The position numbers were made by a program, and so were the translations under genes. Shown one piece after another: positions 25,124 through 34,413 of a DNA stretch of 64,000 nt. This DNA comes from Cypionkella sinensis (lineage in GTDB: Bacteria; Pseudomonadota; Alphaproteobacteria; Rhodobacterales; Rhodobacteraceae): the NCBI RefSeq assembly GCF_042646385.1, contig NZ_JBHRTO010000001.1:2480001-2544000 (forward strand), written 5' to 3'. Numbering within the stretch: position 1 is the stretch's first letter; every line of letters begins with the position of its first letter. The notes under the pieces are model-generated. The model worked only from the letters and a program-made list of their open reading frames with translations, did no database searches and was not told the DNA's origin.

Positions 25124-25689
25124 CAAGACGCGCCCCCCGCAGTGGCCGCGGCACGCTGGTCATCCTGACATTGTTTCTTGCGGCCTCTGGCGCATTGCGC
25201 GTCGGGTCTGGGATTGGCACCGCCATGGCCAATTCCGCAACCGAAGCGCCTGCGCCAACCGCCGATCCACAAAGCTGCCCCGAACCCCCGCTCGCCTTGG
25301 CCGAAGCCCTGAAGGCGCGCGAAGCGCAGATCACAGCGCGCGAAACCGCCCTCGCCGACCGTATGGCCGCCCTCACCCTGTCTGAGGCCGCGATCAAGGC
25401 CCGCATGGATGAGTTGGCGGCGGCTGAGGCCAGTCTGAAGAAAACCCTGCAGATCGCAGATGGCGCGGCAGAGGCCGATCTCACCCGTCTTACCGCGGTG
25501 TATGAGGCGATGAAACCCGCGGATGCAGCTAAACTCTTTGGCGAAATGGCACCAGAATTTGCAGCAGGATTTCTCGGGCGCATGAACCCATCCGCGGCAG
25601 CCGCCGTGATCTCGGGCATGGATCCGGCGAAGGTCTATGCGATTTCGGTGCTGATCGCCGGGCGCAATGCAAAAGCGCCCAAAAACTAG
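25120..25689 (+). CDS. motE: MotE-like periplasmic motor protein
   Basis: A 189-residue protein with an N-terminal hydrophobic segment (about residues 9-30), two Cys at most, a long coiled coil (about 60-120, LKAREAQITARETALADRM) and a C-terminal MgtE-N-like helical domain (AVYEAMKPADAAKLFGEM, then AAVISGMDPAKV). This matches MotE, described in alphaproteobacteria as a periplasmic factor needed for rotation. Immediately upstream of motA. The membrane segment could be a signal anchor or a cleaved signal. Confidence 0.75.
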   Translation: MTRRAPRSGRGTLVILTLFLAASGALRVGSGIGTAMANSATEAPAPTADPQSCPEPPLALAEALKAREAQITARETALADRMAALTLSEAAIKARMDELAAAEASLKKTLQIADGAAEADLTRLTAVYEAMKPADAAKLFGEMAPEFAAGFLGRMNPSAAAAVISGMDPAKVYAISVLIAGRNAKAPKN

Positions 25690-25750
25690 AGTCAGTCTTT
25701 GTTAACCCGGCTCTGCAATGCTGCGGGCAGGAAATGGAGTAGGGTCTGCA

Positions 25751-26620
25751 ATGTTCGGAATTGTCGGTATCGTCGTCATCCTTGTGATGGTGTTCGGCGG
25801 GTTTGTCATCCACGGCGGCCATCTTGCCCCGATTCTTGAAGCCCTTCCGTTTGAGATGATCATGATCGGCGGTGCGGCTTTGGGGTCTTTTCTGGTGTCA
25901 AATGATCTGGCTGCAGTCAAACATACCGCCAAGGATGTTGGCAAAGTGTTCAAGGGGCCCAAGTGGAAACCCAATGATTTCCGTGATTTGCTGTGCCTAC
26001 TTTTCGAGTTAATCCGCATTTCCCGGTCAAATCCGGTGGCACTCGAAGAGCATATCGAGAACCCGCACGAGTCTGCAATTTTTGGAAAATATCCAAAGAT
26101 TCAAAAGGATCACGAAACCGTTGATCTGATCGCCGACACGTTTCGTGCGGCCTCGATGAACTACGACGATCCGCATCAGGTTGAGGAGGTGTTGGACAAA
26201 CGGGTTGAGGCTGCACTTGCCCACGCCATGCATTCCAGTCATGCGCTGCAATCCATGGCCGATGCCCTGCCCGCGCTTGGGATCGTGGCGGCGGTTCTGG
26301 GGGTGATCAAGACAATGGGGTCTTTGGATCAACCGCCTGAAATTTTGGGCGAAATGATTGGCTCGGCTTTGGTCGGCACCTTTCTGGGAGTGTTTCTGGC
26401 CTATGGGCTTATGGGGCCTTTCGCCGCCCGCGTGAAAACCGTGGTCGAGGATGATGGCCATTTCTATCAGCTTGTGCGCGAGGTTCTGGTGGCAAACCTG
26501 CACCGCCACGCCCCCAACATCTGCATCGAAGTCGGCCGCCAAAACACCCCCCATCACGTGCGGCCAAGCTTTGCAGCGGTCGAAGAATCACTGCGCGCCC
26601 TAAAGCAGGAGGCCGCATGA
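25751..26620 (+). CDS. motA: Flagellar motor stator protein MotA
   Basis: A 289-residue proton-channel subunit with four membrane helices: two near the N-terminus (about residues 3-50), a large cytoplasmic domain holding the charged residues that act on FliG (about 70-170), and two near the C-terminus (about 175-230, LPALGIVAAVLGVIKTMG and ALVGTFLGVFLAYGLMGP). The family motif for MotA lies in this last part. ATG at 25751 is chosen over a 33-base extension. A TTAACC half site lies upstream at 25702. motB is 10 kb away. Confidence 0.93.
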   Translation: MFGIVGIVVILVMVFGGFVIHGGHLAPILEALPFEMIMIGGAALGSFLVSNDLAAVKHTAKDVGKVFKGPKWKPNDFRDLLCLLFELIRISRSNPVALEEHIENPHESAIFGKYPKIQKDHETVDLIADTFRAASMNYDDPHQVEEVLDKRVEAALAHAMHSSHALQSMADALPALGIVAAVLGVIKTMGSLDQPPEILGEMIGSALVGTFLGVFLAYGLMGPFAARVKTVVEDDGHFYQLVREVLVANLHRHAPNICIEVGRQNTPHHVRPSFAAVEESLRALKQEAA

Positions 26621-28785
26621 TCCGGCTTATCTTTGCATTGTGGTTTGCTCTGCCACTGATGGCCGCCGCTGCGCCAGTTGTGGTAAAATCGGGCGAGCAT
26701 GATGGCTTTACCCGTCTTGTGCTGGAGTATCAGCGCCCCGTCGATTGGCAGGTTGGGCGGATTGATGATGGCTACGTGCTGCGTATTGCCAACGCGCCCG
26801 CCCGTTACGACCTGTCAGAGACGTTCAAGATCATCGGCAAAAGCCGCTTGGCCGGGATTTCAGTCGATGCCGACAGCGGCACATTGAATCTGGCCATTGC
26901 TTGCGCGTGTTATGCCATACCGTTTGAATTTCGCCCCGGCATCGTGGTGATCGACCTGCGCGATGGCAAACCTCCAAAAGGATCGTCGTTTGAAGAACCT
27001 CTACCGCCAGCACAGGGCGAGAGCAGCGAGGTTTCGGAAACATCGACAGCGCCCGGTCCGCGCTATAACTGGCAGGCCGCGGCGCTGGAGCAGCTACGTG
27101 GTGGTGCGCCACCGCTTAATCCAACACGGTCGTTTGCGCCCCCTTCAAATATCGATCCTTCATTGCAGCCCCTACGAGAAGCGTTGCTGCATCAGATCAG
27201 TCGTGGCGCAGCGCAAGGCGTGGTGGATATGGCAAAGCTGCAGCACGAAGCGTCGCCTCCCATTTTGCCCAAGACGGGTATCGACACAGCGCGGATTGGT
27301 TTGGGCGAATTGCCCGGTCTGTCGATGTCAAACGGCTTGCCTGATCACCAGGAATTAAACGCCGAAGGTGCCGGCTGCATCGAGTCTGAACGACTGGATG
27401 TGGCAAGTTGGGGCGACGACAGCCCGATCTTTGAACAGATCGCAAATTACAACGCGCACTTGATCGGAGAGTTTGACAGACCCGACCCGAAGGCTTTGCA
27501 ACATGCAGTGCAGTTTCAGATCTTTATCGGCTTTGGCGCCGAGGCAACTCAGTTGCTGCGGGCCTACCCAAACGTCTTACCGGATGCCGAGCTTTTTCAA
27601 AGTATGGCGCAACTGGTTGATGGGCGCGCTGATCAACACTCTGCCTTCATTGGACAAGAATCTTGCGACAGCCGCTCGGCACTCTGGGCAATCCTGGCAC
27701 AACCCGACCTGACTGCCAGCCAGCATGTGAACACCAATGCCGCATTCCTGGCTTTTTCCGGACTTCCAATCGGGTTGCGCCGCGATCTGGGCCCGGTTCT
27801 GGCGGATCGTTTCATGATGATCGGCGCAAATGACGCCGCCGCCCGCGTGCGCGACGCTATTCTGCGCGCACCGGGCGGTGCTGGTCCGGACGCCAGTCTA
27901 TTGAGCGCAAAAATAGAGCTTCATCAGGGGGATGCGGAAAAGGCAGAGGCCACCCTGGAACAGATGGTGGCCGATCCCGGTCCGGGCACTTCTGCGGCGC
28001 TGGTGGCCATGGTTGACGCCCGCATCGCGCAAGATCTGCCGATTGCCCCCGACATGGTTGCAGCCCTTGAGGCGATCGTGAAAGAGCAAAGCGGCTCTGC
28101 CGCCGCCCCTGCTGCCATCCGTGCGCTGCTGCTCGCAGAAGCGGCATCAGGCGACATGGATGGCGCTTTCGCCTTGCTGCCCAAGGCGCCCGACGCAGAG
28201 CCACAGTTTTGGCGGATCTTGTCGCTTCTCGGCACCGATGACGCCATTCTGGCACATGCGGTGCGGGAACCTGAAGCCCCCTCGCCAAACCTTTCCGGCG
28301 AGACAGCGGCGAAGTTGGCAGAACGTCTGCTGAACCTTGGGATGGCGGATAGCGCGCTGCACTGGATACCCGATGAATCGCAGGCCGATCCCGTGCTACT
28401 GGCCAAAATCCAGATACAACGGCACGACGGCCGTGCAGCATTGCGCGCATTGACTGGCCAAGACTCGGCGGCTGCCCTGCAACTGCGCGCCACGGCGATG
28501 CAGCAGTTAGGCGATGACGCCGCAGCGGCCCAGATTTACGCGCAGGCAGATGCACGGGCGGATGAACAAAGGGCGATGGGCAATGCCGGAGATTGGGCAG
28601 GCATCGCCAGTCATGGCACAGGCCCTTGGCAGCAACTGGCCAGCCAACTGCCCCCGCCATCGCAACCCGAAGCCGTCCCAACCGTTGAAACGGGGCCGCT
28701 CGCGGCAGGTCAACAGATCATTGATCGCAGCACCGCCACGCGCGATTCCATTGCGGCGTTGCTGAACCAGGTTGGAGCACCCTGA
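26617..28785 (+). CDS. Large periplasmic motor-associated protein (MotK candidate)
   Basis: A 722-residue exported protein. Signal peptide residues 1-19 (ending AAAA), then a beta-rich AMIN-like domain (about 20-115: HDGFTRLVLEY, DGYVLRI, VVIDLRDG), a Pro/Ser-rich linker (about 118-190), and a long alpha-helical repeat region of TPR-like character (about 280-690). Start overlaps the motA stop (ATGA). A periplasmic protein named MotK has been reported to act with MotE and MotB in the Fla2 motor of Cereibacter; placement after motE-motA makes this a candidate, but homology was not tested. No catalytic motif seen. Confidence 0.6.
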   Translation: MIRLIFALWFALPLMAAAAPVVVKSGEHDGFTRLVLEYQRPVDWQVGRIDDGYVLRIANAPARYDLSETFKIIGKSRLAGISVDADSGTLNLAIACACYAIPFEFRPGIVVIDLRDGKPPKGSSFEEPLPPAQGESSEVSETSTAPGPRYNWQAAALEQLRGGAPPLNPTRSFAPPSNIDPSLQPLREALLHQISRGAAQGVVDMAKLQHEASPPILPKTGIDTARIGLGELPGLSMSNGLPDHQELNAEGAGCIESERLDVASWGDDSPIFEQIANYNAHLIGEFDRPDPKALQHAVQFQIFIGFGAEATQLLRAYPNVLPDAELFQSMAQLVDGRADQHSAFIGQESCDSRSALWAILAQPDLTASQHVNTNAAFLAFSGLPIGLRRDLGPVLADRFMMIGANDAAARVRDAILRAPGGAGPDASLLSAKIELHQGDAEKAEATLEQMVADPGPGTSAALVAMVDARIAQDLPIAPDMVAALEAIVKEQSGSAAAPAAIRALLLAEAASGDMDGAFALLPKAPDAEPQFWRILSLLGTDDAILAHAVREPEAPSPNLSGETAAKLAERLLNLGMADSALHWIPDESQADPVLLAKIQIQRHDGRAALRALTGQDSAAALQLRATAMQQLGDDAAAAQIYAQADARADEQRAMGNAGDWAGIASHGTGPWQQLASQLPPPSQPEAVPTVETGPLAAGQQIIDRSTATRDSIAALLNQVGAP

Positions 28786-28882
28786 TCTCAAATCGCGGGC
28801 ATGGTTACGGTTTGGAAAGATTCGGTCCCTAAAGTGCTCCTATCACCGCCACAGAAAGTGGCGGGTCATTCGGGCGAAACCC

Positions 28883-29596
28883 ATGTCAAATCAGCCAATT
28901 CCCAATAAATACCGTGGCTGCATCGCTATTGCTCTGCTGGCGATCATTCTATGCGGCCCTGCCCAACTGCGCGCAGCCGCCAACCCCTGCGATCTTGCAG
29001 CTCAGCAGGCTGCACAGAACAGCGAGGTTCCACTCGAATTGCTGATGGCGATCAGCCGTGTGGAAACCGGGCGGCAGGCTGATGGCACAACCCAGCCTTG
29101 GCCCTGGGCAATCAACCAAGGCGGCCAAGGCCATTGGTTTGACACAGCGGATCAGGCGATCAGTTTTGCCAGTGACCTGCTGGCACAAGGCGTGGTCAAC
29201 TTTGATGCCGGTTGCTTTCAGATCAATCTGCATTGGCACAGCAAAAACTTCGGCTCGCTTGCAGACATGTTCGATCCGCAAACCAACGCGCGCTACGCAG
29301 CCTCCTATCTCAGCCAGTTGTTCCAGTCGGAAGGTGGCTGGCCAGAGGCCGTGGCTGCCTATCACTCGCGCAGCCCGGATCAGGCGCAGGCCTATCTGAC
29401 CAAGGTTGAGGCTGCGCTGACCGATCTGCGTGCCACCAGCACTGTTCCACCGGCAAGTGAAGATATGATTGTCGCCGCAGACCTTGCGCCACGGGTGAAC
29501 CGTTTTCCGCTGTTGCAGGCGGGCGCGCGCGGTTCTGCCGGCTCACTTGTGCCGCTGACCGAGGGGGCGATTCCCTTGTTTGTGACGCTGCCCTGA
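28883..29596 (+). CDS. Flagellum-associated lytic transglycosylase (SltF-like)
   Basis: A 237-residue periplasmic peptidoglycan hydrolase. A signal peptide (about residues 1-35, ending LRAAA) precedes an SLT domain (about 40-175) with the catalytic Glu in LLMAISRVETGRQ, the later GCFQINLHWH and a YLSQLF-EGGWPEAVAAYHS segment. Inside the flagellar operon between the large periplasmic gene and flhA, it probably opens the wall for rod passage. Needed because the FlgJ here lacks a hydrolase domain. ATG at 28883 chosen over an ORF start at 28772, which would put 37 residues before the signal peptide. Confidence 0.85.
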   Translation: MSNQPIPNKYRGCIAIALLAIILCGPAQLRAAANPCDLAAQQAAQNSEVPLELLMAISRVETGRQADGTTQPWPWAINQGGQGHWFDTADQAISFASDLLAQGVVNFDAGCFQINLHWHSKNFGSLADMFDPQTNARYAASYLSQLFQSEGGWPEAVAAYHSRSPDQAQAYLTKVEAALTDLRATSTVPPASEDMIVAADLAPRVNRFPLLQAGARGSAGSLVPLTEGAIPLFVTLP

Positions 29597-29597
29597 C

Positions 29598-31676
29598 ATG
29601 CCCAAAATTCAATTGACTGCCGCATCCTTCTATCAACCCACCATCTGGCTCGCATTGGCGCTGATGGCTGTCATCATGATGATGGTGCTGCCGATGCCGG
29701 CTTGGGTGCTGGATCTTGGGTTGGCCCTTTCGTTTGCTCTAGCGATCTTGATGCTGACAGTGACCCTGTTCATCGAACGCCCGCTGGATTTCTCTGCCTT
29801 TCCGACCATCCTGTTGGCCTCGCTGATGCTGCGCCTGTCGCTGAACATCTCATCCACCAAGCTGATCATTGGCCAGGGCCACACCGGAACCGCGGCCGCA
29901 GGCCATGTCATTCAGGGCTTTGCGGAATTCATCATGGGCGGCAATCTATTGCTGGGCTTGGTGATTTTCTGCGTGCTGCTGATCGTGAACTTCGTCGTGA
30001 TCACCAAAGGCGCGGGTCGTATGGCCGAGGTGGGCGCACGGTTCGCGCTGGATGGCATGCCCGGCAAGCAACTGGCGATTGACGCCGATATGGCGGCGGG
30101 CGCAATCGACCATGCTGAAGCCAAGCGTCGGCGTGAGATGGAACTGGCCGAAACGACGTTTTTCGGCTCGCTCGATGGCGCATCGAAATTCGTCAAGGGC
30201 GATGCGGTAGCAGGGCTTTTGATCACCGGGTTGAACATCGTAATGGGGCTTGTGATGGGCACCGTGATGCACGGAATGCCAATCGGGCAAGCCTTTGAAA
30301 CCTATGCCATCCTGACCGTCGGCGATGGCCTCGTCAGCCAAATTCCGGCCGTGATCATCTCGGTGGCCGCGGCCTTGCTGCTGTCACGCGGCGGGGCAAA
30401 GGGGGCGGCGGATGTGTCGTTCTTCGCGCAGTTGGGCCGCTACCCCGGCGCTTTGGGCACGGTTGCAGTGTTGATGGCGCTGTTTGCGCTGGTGCCTGGG
30501 ATGCCGTTTTTGCCGTTCATGACAGGCGCAGGGCTGATGGGATGGGCAGCCTGGGCAATGTTTCGCAAGGCGCAAATCGCCGCCGTTCTTCCCGAACCTG
30601 AAATTGCCGTACCCAAGCGCAAATCCATCGGCGATGTGCTGGATTTTGATGAAATCCACATCGAATTCGCGCCAAACTTGGTGGGGATGGTGCTTGACCC
30701 GGCGACCGGCCTTGATGTTCGGATTGCCAATATGCGCACCCATGTTGCCTCGGCTTTCGGTCTGATCCTGCCCGAAATCCGCCTGACCGACGAGGCCAGC
30801 TTGATGCCCGGCAGCTATCGCATCCGTCTGCAAGGGGTGGAGCGTGTGCATGATCGTCTGATGCCGGATAAGGTCTTGGTCCTGCTGACAGATGGCGTCG
30901 ATGCCCCTTCCGGCCAAGACGTGCGCGAACCAGTCTATGGCGCGCCAGCGCGCTGGGTCAAACCGGAACATCAGGAAGAGGCCGCCTTGGCCGGGCTGAC
31001 CGTTGTCTCGCCCGCCGAAGTTCTGGCCACGCATCTGCTCGAGGTGATCCGGGGCAATCTGGCGCGCCTGCTATCTTTGCGTGGGCTGCGCCGACTGCTG
31101 GACGAATTCGCTACGCTGTCCGACACTGCACGCAGCGAAGCCAATCGTCGGCTGCTGGATGAATTGGTGCCCGATAAGGTGCCCGTCGATCTGCTGCTGA
31201 CCATTCTGCGCCTGCTGCTCGAGGAACGCGTGTCGATCCGCAACTTGCCCCTGATCCTCGAGGCGATTGCCGAGGCCCGCAGCTTGGGCAACCCCGAAGC
31301 GATTTGCGAGCATGTGCGCCAGCGTTTGGGCTTCCAACTTGTGGCCGAGTTGAAACGCGAAGACGGCACCATTCCGCTGATCCAACTCGCGCCGGAATGG
31401 GAAAAAACCTTTACGGCCTATCAGATTGACGGTGATCGCGGTCAGCGCGACGTGGCTTTGCCGCCCGATCAGTTTAGCCGCCTCGCCAATGCCATCGCCG
31501 AGCGGCTGAACCGCGCCGCCGAGACCGGAGCCTACCCTGCGCTGGTCACGTCCACCTTGCGCCGCCGCTTTCTGCGCACGGTTCTGGGCGCTAAGGGCCT
31601 TTCCGCCCCCGTGCTATCCTATGAAGAAATCGGCATGGAGGCCCGCCCCGCGATGGTTGGAATCGTGCCACCATGA
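29598..31676 (+). CDS. flhA: Flagellar export gate protein FlhA
   Basis: A 692-residue export gate subunit. Seven to eight membrane helices fill the first 330 residues with family signatures SLNISSTKLIIGQGHTGTAAAG, FIMGGN and GRMAEVGARFALDGMPGKQLAIDADMAAG. The cytoplasmic half (about 345-692) has the FHIPEP-like EIHIEFAP, ANMRTHVASAFG and PEAICEHVRQRLG-type segments and binds substrates and chaperones. ATG follows the transglycosylase stop by one base; the stop overlaps fliR (ATGA). Confidence 0.96.
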   Translation: MPKIQLTAASFYQPTIWLALALMAVIMMMVLPMPAWVLDLGLALSFALAILMLTVTLFIERPLDFSAFPTILLASLMLRLSLNISSTKLIIGQGHTGTAAAGHVIQGFAEFIMGGNLLLGLVIFCVLLIVNFVVITKGAGRMAEVGARFALDGMPGKQLAIDADMAAGAIDHAEAKRRREMELAETTFFGSLDGASKFVKGDAVAGLLITGLNIVMGLVMGTVMHGMPIGQAFETYAILTVGDGLVSQIPAVIISVAAALLLSRGGAKGAADVSFFAQLGRYPGALGTVAVLMALFALVPGMPFLPFMTGAGLMGWAAWAMFRKAQIAAVLPEPEIAVPKRKSIGDVLDFDEIHIEFAPNLVGMVLDPATGLDVRIANMRTHVASAFGLILPEIRLTDEASLMPGSYRIRLQGVERVHDRLMPDKVLVLLTDGVDAPSGQDVREPVYGAPARWVKPEHQEEAALAGLTVVSPAEVLATHLLEVIRGNLARLLSLRGLRRLLDEFATLSDTARSEANRRLLDELVPDKVPVDLLLTILRLLLEERVSIRNLPLILEAIAEARSLGNPEAICEHVRQRLGFQLVAELKREDGTIPLIQLAPEWEKTFTAYQIDGDRGQRDVALPPDQFSRLANAIAERLNRAAETGAYPALVTSTLRRRFLRTVLGAKGLSAPVLSYEEIGMEARPAMVGIVPP

Positions 31677-32449
31677 CAGATCTGATCACGCAGTTGAACG
31701 CGCTGACCGGCCTTGGCGCCGCAATGCTCTGGCAATGCTTGCTGGTTTTCATGCGGGTGGGGTCTGCCATGTCGGTGCTGCCAGCCTTCGGCGATCAGGC
31801 GGTGCCGCAGCGTGTACGTTTGGTGCTGGCGCTGGCTTTTACCGCTGTTGTCGCACCGGCTTTGCACACGATGCCAGACCCGAATCAAGCCGGGATTCTG
31901 CCGCTTCTGATCGAGGTCATCATCGGGCTGATGCTTGGCATCGGCCTGCGCCTGTTTGTCTTTGCCTTGCAAATCGCAGGGGCGATGGCGGCACAGGCCA
32001 CCAGCCTGTCACAAATGTTCGGTGATGCGGGGCCAGAGCCGCAACCTGCGATTGGTAACCTTCTGGTGATGGCCGGACTTGCCGTTGCCGTTGCCACTGG
32101 CCTGCATATCCGAGCCGCCGAATTGCTGATCATGTCCTATGACCTGCTGCCACCCGGTCAGCTTCCCGGTGCCGAAGATGCGGCGCATTGGGGGTTGTCG
32201 CAGGTCAGCCACATGTTTTCACTGGCCTTTTGCCTTGCAGCCCCTTTCACCATCGCAGCACTTCTTTACAATGTCGCCTTGGGGTTCATCAACCGCGCCA
32301 TGCCTGCGCTGATGGTCTCGATGATCGGCGCACCGGCGCTGACGGCGGGCGGTTTGGTGCTGATGATGCTGGCCCTGCCCTTGGCATTGGCGCTTTGGGT
32401 GCAGACCCTGCATGGGTTTCTCGCCGCACCGTTTCAGGCCCTGCCATGA
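31673..32449 (+). CDS. fliR: Flagellar export gate protein FliR
   Basis: A 258-residue export gate membrane protein with about six helices. It has MLWQCLLVFMRVGSAMSVLPAFGDQAVPQRVRLVLALA near the N-terminus and the amphipathic loop FALQIAGAMAAQATSLSQMF, both typical of FliR. Overlaps flhA upstream and flhB downstream by ATGA, so the three gate genes are translationally coupled. Confidence 0.95.
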   Translation: MTDLITQLNALTGLGAAMLWQCLLVFMRVGSAMSVLPAFGDQAVPQRVRLVLALAFTAVVAPALHTMPDPNQAGILPLLIEVIIGLMLGIGLRLFVFALQIAGAMAAQATSLSQMFGDAGPEPQPAIGNLLVMAGLAVAVATGLHIRAAELLIMSYDLLPPGQLPGAEDAAHWGLSQVSHMFSLAFCLAAPFTIAALLYNVALGFINRAMPALMVSMIGAPALTAGGLVLMMLALPLALALWVQTLHGFLAAPFQALP

Positions 32450-33525
32450 GCGAGGATGACGACGACAAGTCGCACGAGCCGTCACAAAAGCGGCTGGAAG
32501 AGGCGCGAAAACGCGGTGAAATCCCCAAATCTGTCGATCTCAGCACGGCTGCGGCCTATGCCGGGTTTGTCCTGGTGGGATTAGTCGCTGGCGGCAAACT
32601 GTTGCAGCACTTCGGCCAGGCCGGGATGATCTTGCTGGATCAGCCAGACCGATTGGCACCCTTGTTGTTTGGCCGTGCACCGGCGCCGGTGGCGGGTATG
32701 GCGGCAGGATTTCTGACGGCGGCGGCACCGCTTTTCGTCATGCCAACGGCGGCGGTGATACTGGTGCTTTTCGCCCAGCGTGCCATCCATTTTGCCCCAG
32801 AAAAGCTGGCTGTGAAGTGGTCGCGGATTTCGCCACTGGCCACAGCAAAACAGAAATTTGGCCGCGAAGGTCTGTTCGAATTTGCCAAAAGCTTTGCCAA
32901 ATTGCTGATCGTGGCGCTGATTCTGGGCCTACAATTGTCGGGCAATGCCGCGGAGATTCTGGCAAGCCTTGCCTTGGAGCCCGCGCAAAGCGTGGCGCTG
33001 ATGCTGAAACTGCTGCTGCATTTCATGGTTCTGGTGGCCATCACCATCACGATTTTTGGCGGGCTCGACTATTTCTGGCAGCGGATGCAGCACCTGCGCC
33101 GCAACCGCATGTCGCGCAAGGATCTGACAGATGAGATGAAAGACTCGGAAGGTGATCCGCATGTCAAACAGCAACGGCGACAACGTGCACAAGAGATCGC
33201 CACCAACCGCATGCTGCAAGATGTGGCGCAGGCCGATGTGGTGGTGGTGAACCCGACCCATTACGCGGTGGCGCTGAAGTGGAGCCGCAAGGGTCGCTCG
33301 GCCCCGGTTTGTGTCGCCAAGGGAGTCGATGAAGTTGCCGCCCGCATCCGCGCCAAAGCGGCTGAAGCGGGGGTGCCGCTGCAATCCGACCCACCGACAG
33401 CACGCGCGATCTACGCCACGGTCGAGATTGGCCAGCAGATCCGCCCCGAACATTATCGCGCTGTCGCGGCAGCCATTCGCTTTGCTGAATCCATGCGCAA
33501 ACGCAAGAAGGTCTATGTGAAATGA
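32446..33525 (+). CDS. flhB: Flagellar export switch protein FlhB
   Basis: A 359-residue export gate protein that switches substrate class from hook to filament. A hydrophilic N-terminus (KSHEPSQKRLEEARKRGEIPKS) and four membrane helices precede the cytoplasmic domain with MSRKDLTDEMKDSEGDPHVK and the autocleavage motif NPTH at residues 269-272, the same number as in Salmonella. ATG at 32446 overlaps the fliR stop; a longer reading to 32188 lies inside fliR and is rejected. FliK partner at 43592. Confidence 0.95.
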   Translation: MSEDDDDKSHEPSQKRLEEARKRGEIPKSVDLSTAAAYAGFVLVGLVAGGKLLQHFGQAGMILLDQPDRLAPLLFGRAPAPVAGMAAGFLTAAAPLFVMPTAAVILVLFAQRAIHFAPEKLAVKWSRISPLATAKQKFGREGLFEFAKSFAKLLIVALILGLQLSGNAAEILASLALEPAQSVALMLKLLLHFMVLVAITITIFGGLDYFWQRMQHLRRNRMSRKDLTDEMKDSEGDPHVKQQRRQRAQEIATNRMLQDVAQADVVVVNPTHYAVALKWSRKGRSAPVCVAKGVDEVAARIRAKAAEAGVPLQSDPPTARAIYATVEIGQQIRPEHYRAVAAAIRFAESMRKRKKVYVK

Positions 33526-33878
33526 TCCGCAATCCACAACTCGCAAGACTTGGGCAGCTTGCCAATCTTTTGTTGGATAGCCGATTGTCGGTGCTGCAAA
33601 GCGCTGCACGGGCCAAGCTGGAAACTGAAACCCAACTGGCAGGTTTGGTTGTGCCACCGCCAGCAGCGACACAGGTTTCCGAAATAGCATCGGCGATGGC
33701 AGAGCTAAACTATCAACGCTGGGCTGATGCGCGCCGCGCCGAGCTGAACATGCACCTCGCCCGCCAAACCGTCACTTGGATGGAGGCACGCGAGGCCGCG
33801 CGTGAAGCTTTTGGCAAAAAACAAGCGCTTGGCGGGATTACCGCCAAGCTTGCTGCTGTAAGGCCAAGAGAAGATTAA
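33522..33878 (+). CDS. Small coiled-coil protein, FliJ-like candidate
   Basis: A 118-residue, highly helical, Ala/Arg-rich soluble protein with no membrane segment. It could form the two-helix coiled coil of FliJ, the export ATPase stalk, which otherwise has no obvious gene in the window. This rests on size, composition and position; no family motif was recognised. ATG overlaps the flhB stop (ATGA), and its TAA shares TTAA (33875-33878) with the opposing fliL2 stop. Last gene of the fliL-to-flhB operon. Confidence 0.65.
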   Translation: MIRNPQLARLGQLANLLLDSRLSVLQSAARAKLETETQLAGLVVPPPAATQVSEIASAMAELNYQRWADARRAELNMHLARQTVTWMEAREAAREAFGKKQALGGITAKLAAVRPRED

Positions 33879-34405
33879 CTGTCCTGCCGCGCAATATCGC
33901 TGATCAACACATCCGAGACATTCGGCCCAATCGCGGTTTGCGCCGCCTCAAGCAATGCCTTGCGCAGCAGCACCAGATTGGCGCCATCGGTAAAAGAGCC
34001 GTCAAAGCCGCCAGAATTCGCGTGATCAAACAGAACCTGCAAAAACGCATCCCGCAGCTTCGGTTCGCGCGCATAGATCGCTTCGGTCGTGCCCGCGCCC
34101 ACCTCCAGCGTCAGGGCGAGGATGACCATCGACACGACCTTGCCCTGCTCGACCACCGGGATCACGAATTGATTGCTCAGTTTGACATATTCCGGGCCGC
34201 CCTCGGCACCGGCCTCTTTGGGCGCTTCTTCGGCATGGTCAGGCTTCGCGCTGGCTTCATGCCCAGCCGCTTCTTCCGGCTGCGCAGCATGTTCGCCACC
34301 TGCATCAGCGGCAGGAACAGCCGCAGGGCGCAGGAAAATTCCGGCGCCCATACCAATGCCCAACCCGATCAGGCCCAGCAGAACAGGAATAAGTTTGCGG
34401 ATCAT
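33875..34405 (-). CDS. Second FliL-family basal body protein
   Basis: A 176-residue protein with an N-terminal membrane helix (about residues 5-26), a Glu/Ala/His-rich linker (about 35-70) and a FliL-like periplasmic domain (about 73-176: QFVIPVVEQGKVVSMVILALTLEV, then LRDAFLQVLFDHAN). Last gene of the reverse operon that begins with flgB. It differs strongly from the FliL at 24236, so the two likely have separate roles around the motor or MS ring. Confidence 0.8.
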   Translation of the reverse strand: MIRKLIPVLLGLIGLGIGMGAGIFLRPAAVPAADAGGEHAAQPEEAAGHEASAKPDHAEEAPKEAGAEGGPEYVKLSNQFVIPVVEQGKVVSMVILALTLEVGAGTTEAIYAREPKLRDAFLQVLFDHANSGGFDGSFTDGANLVLLRKALLEAAQTAIGPNVSDVLISDIARQDS

Positions 34406-34413
34406 GGCTTTCC

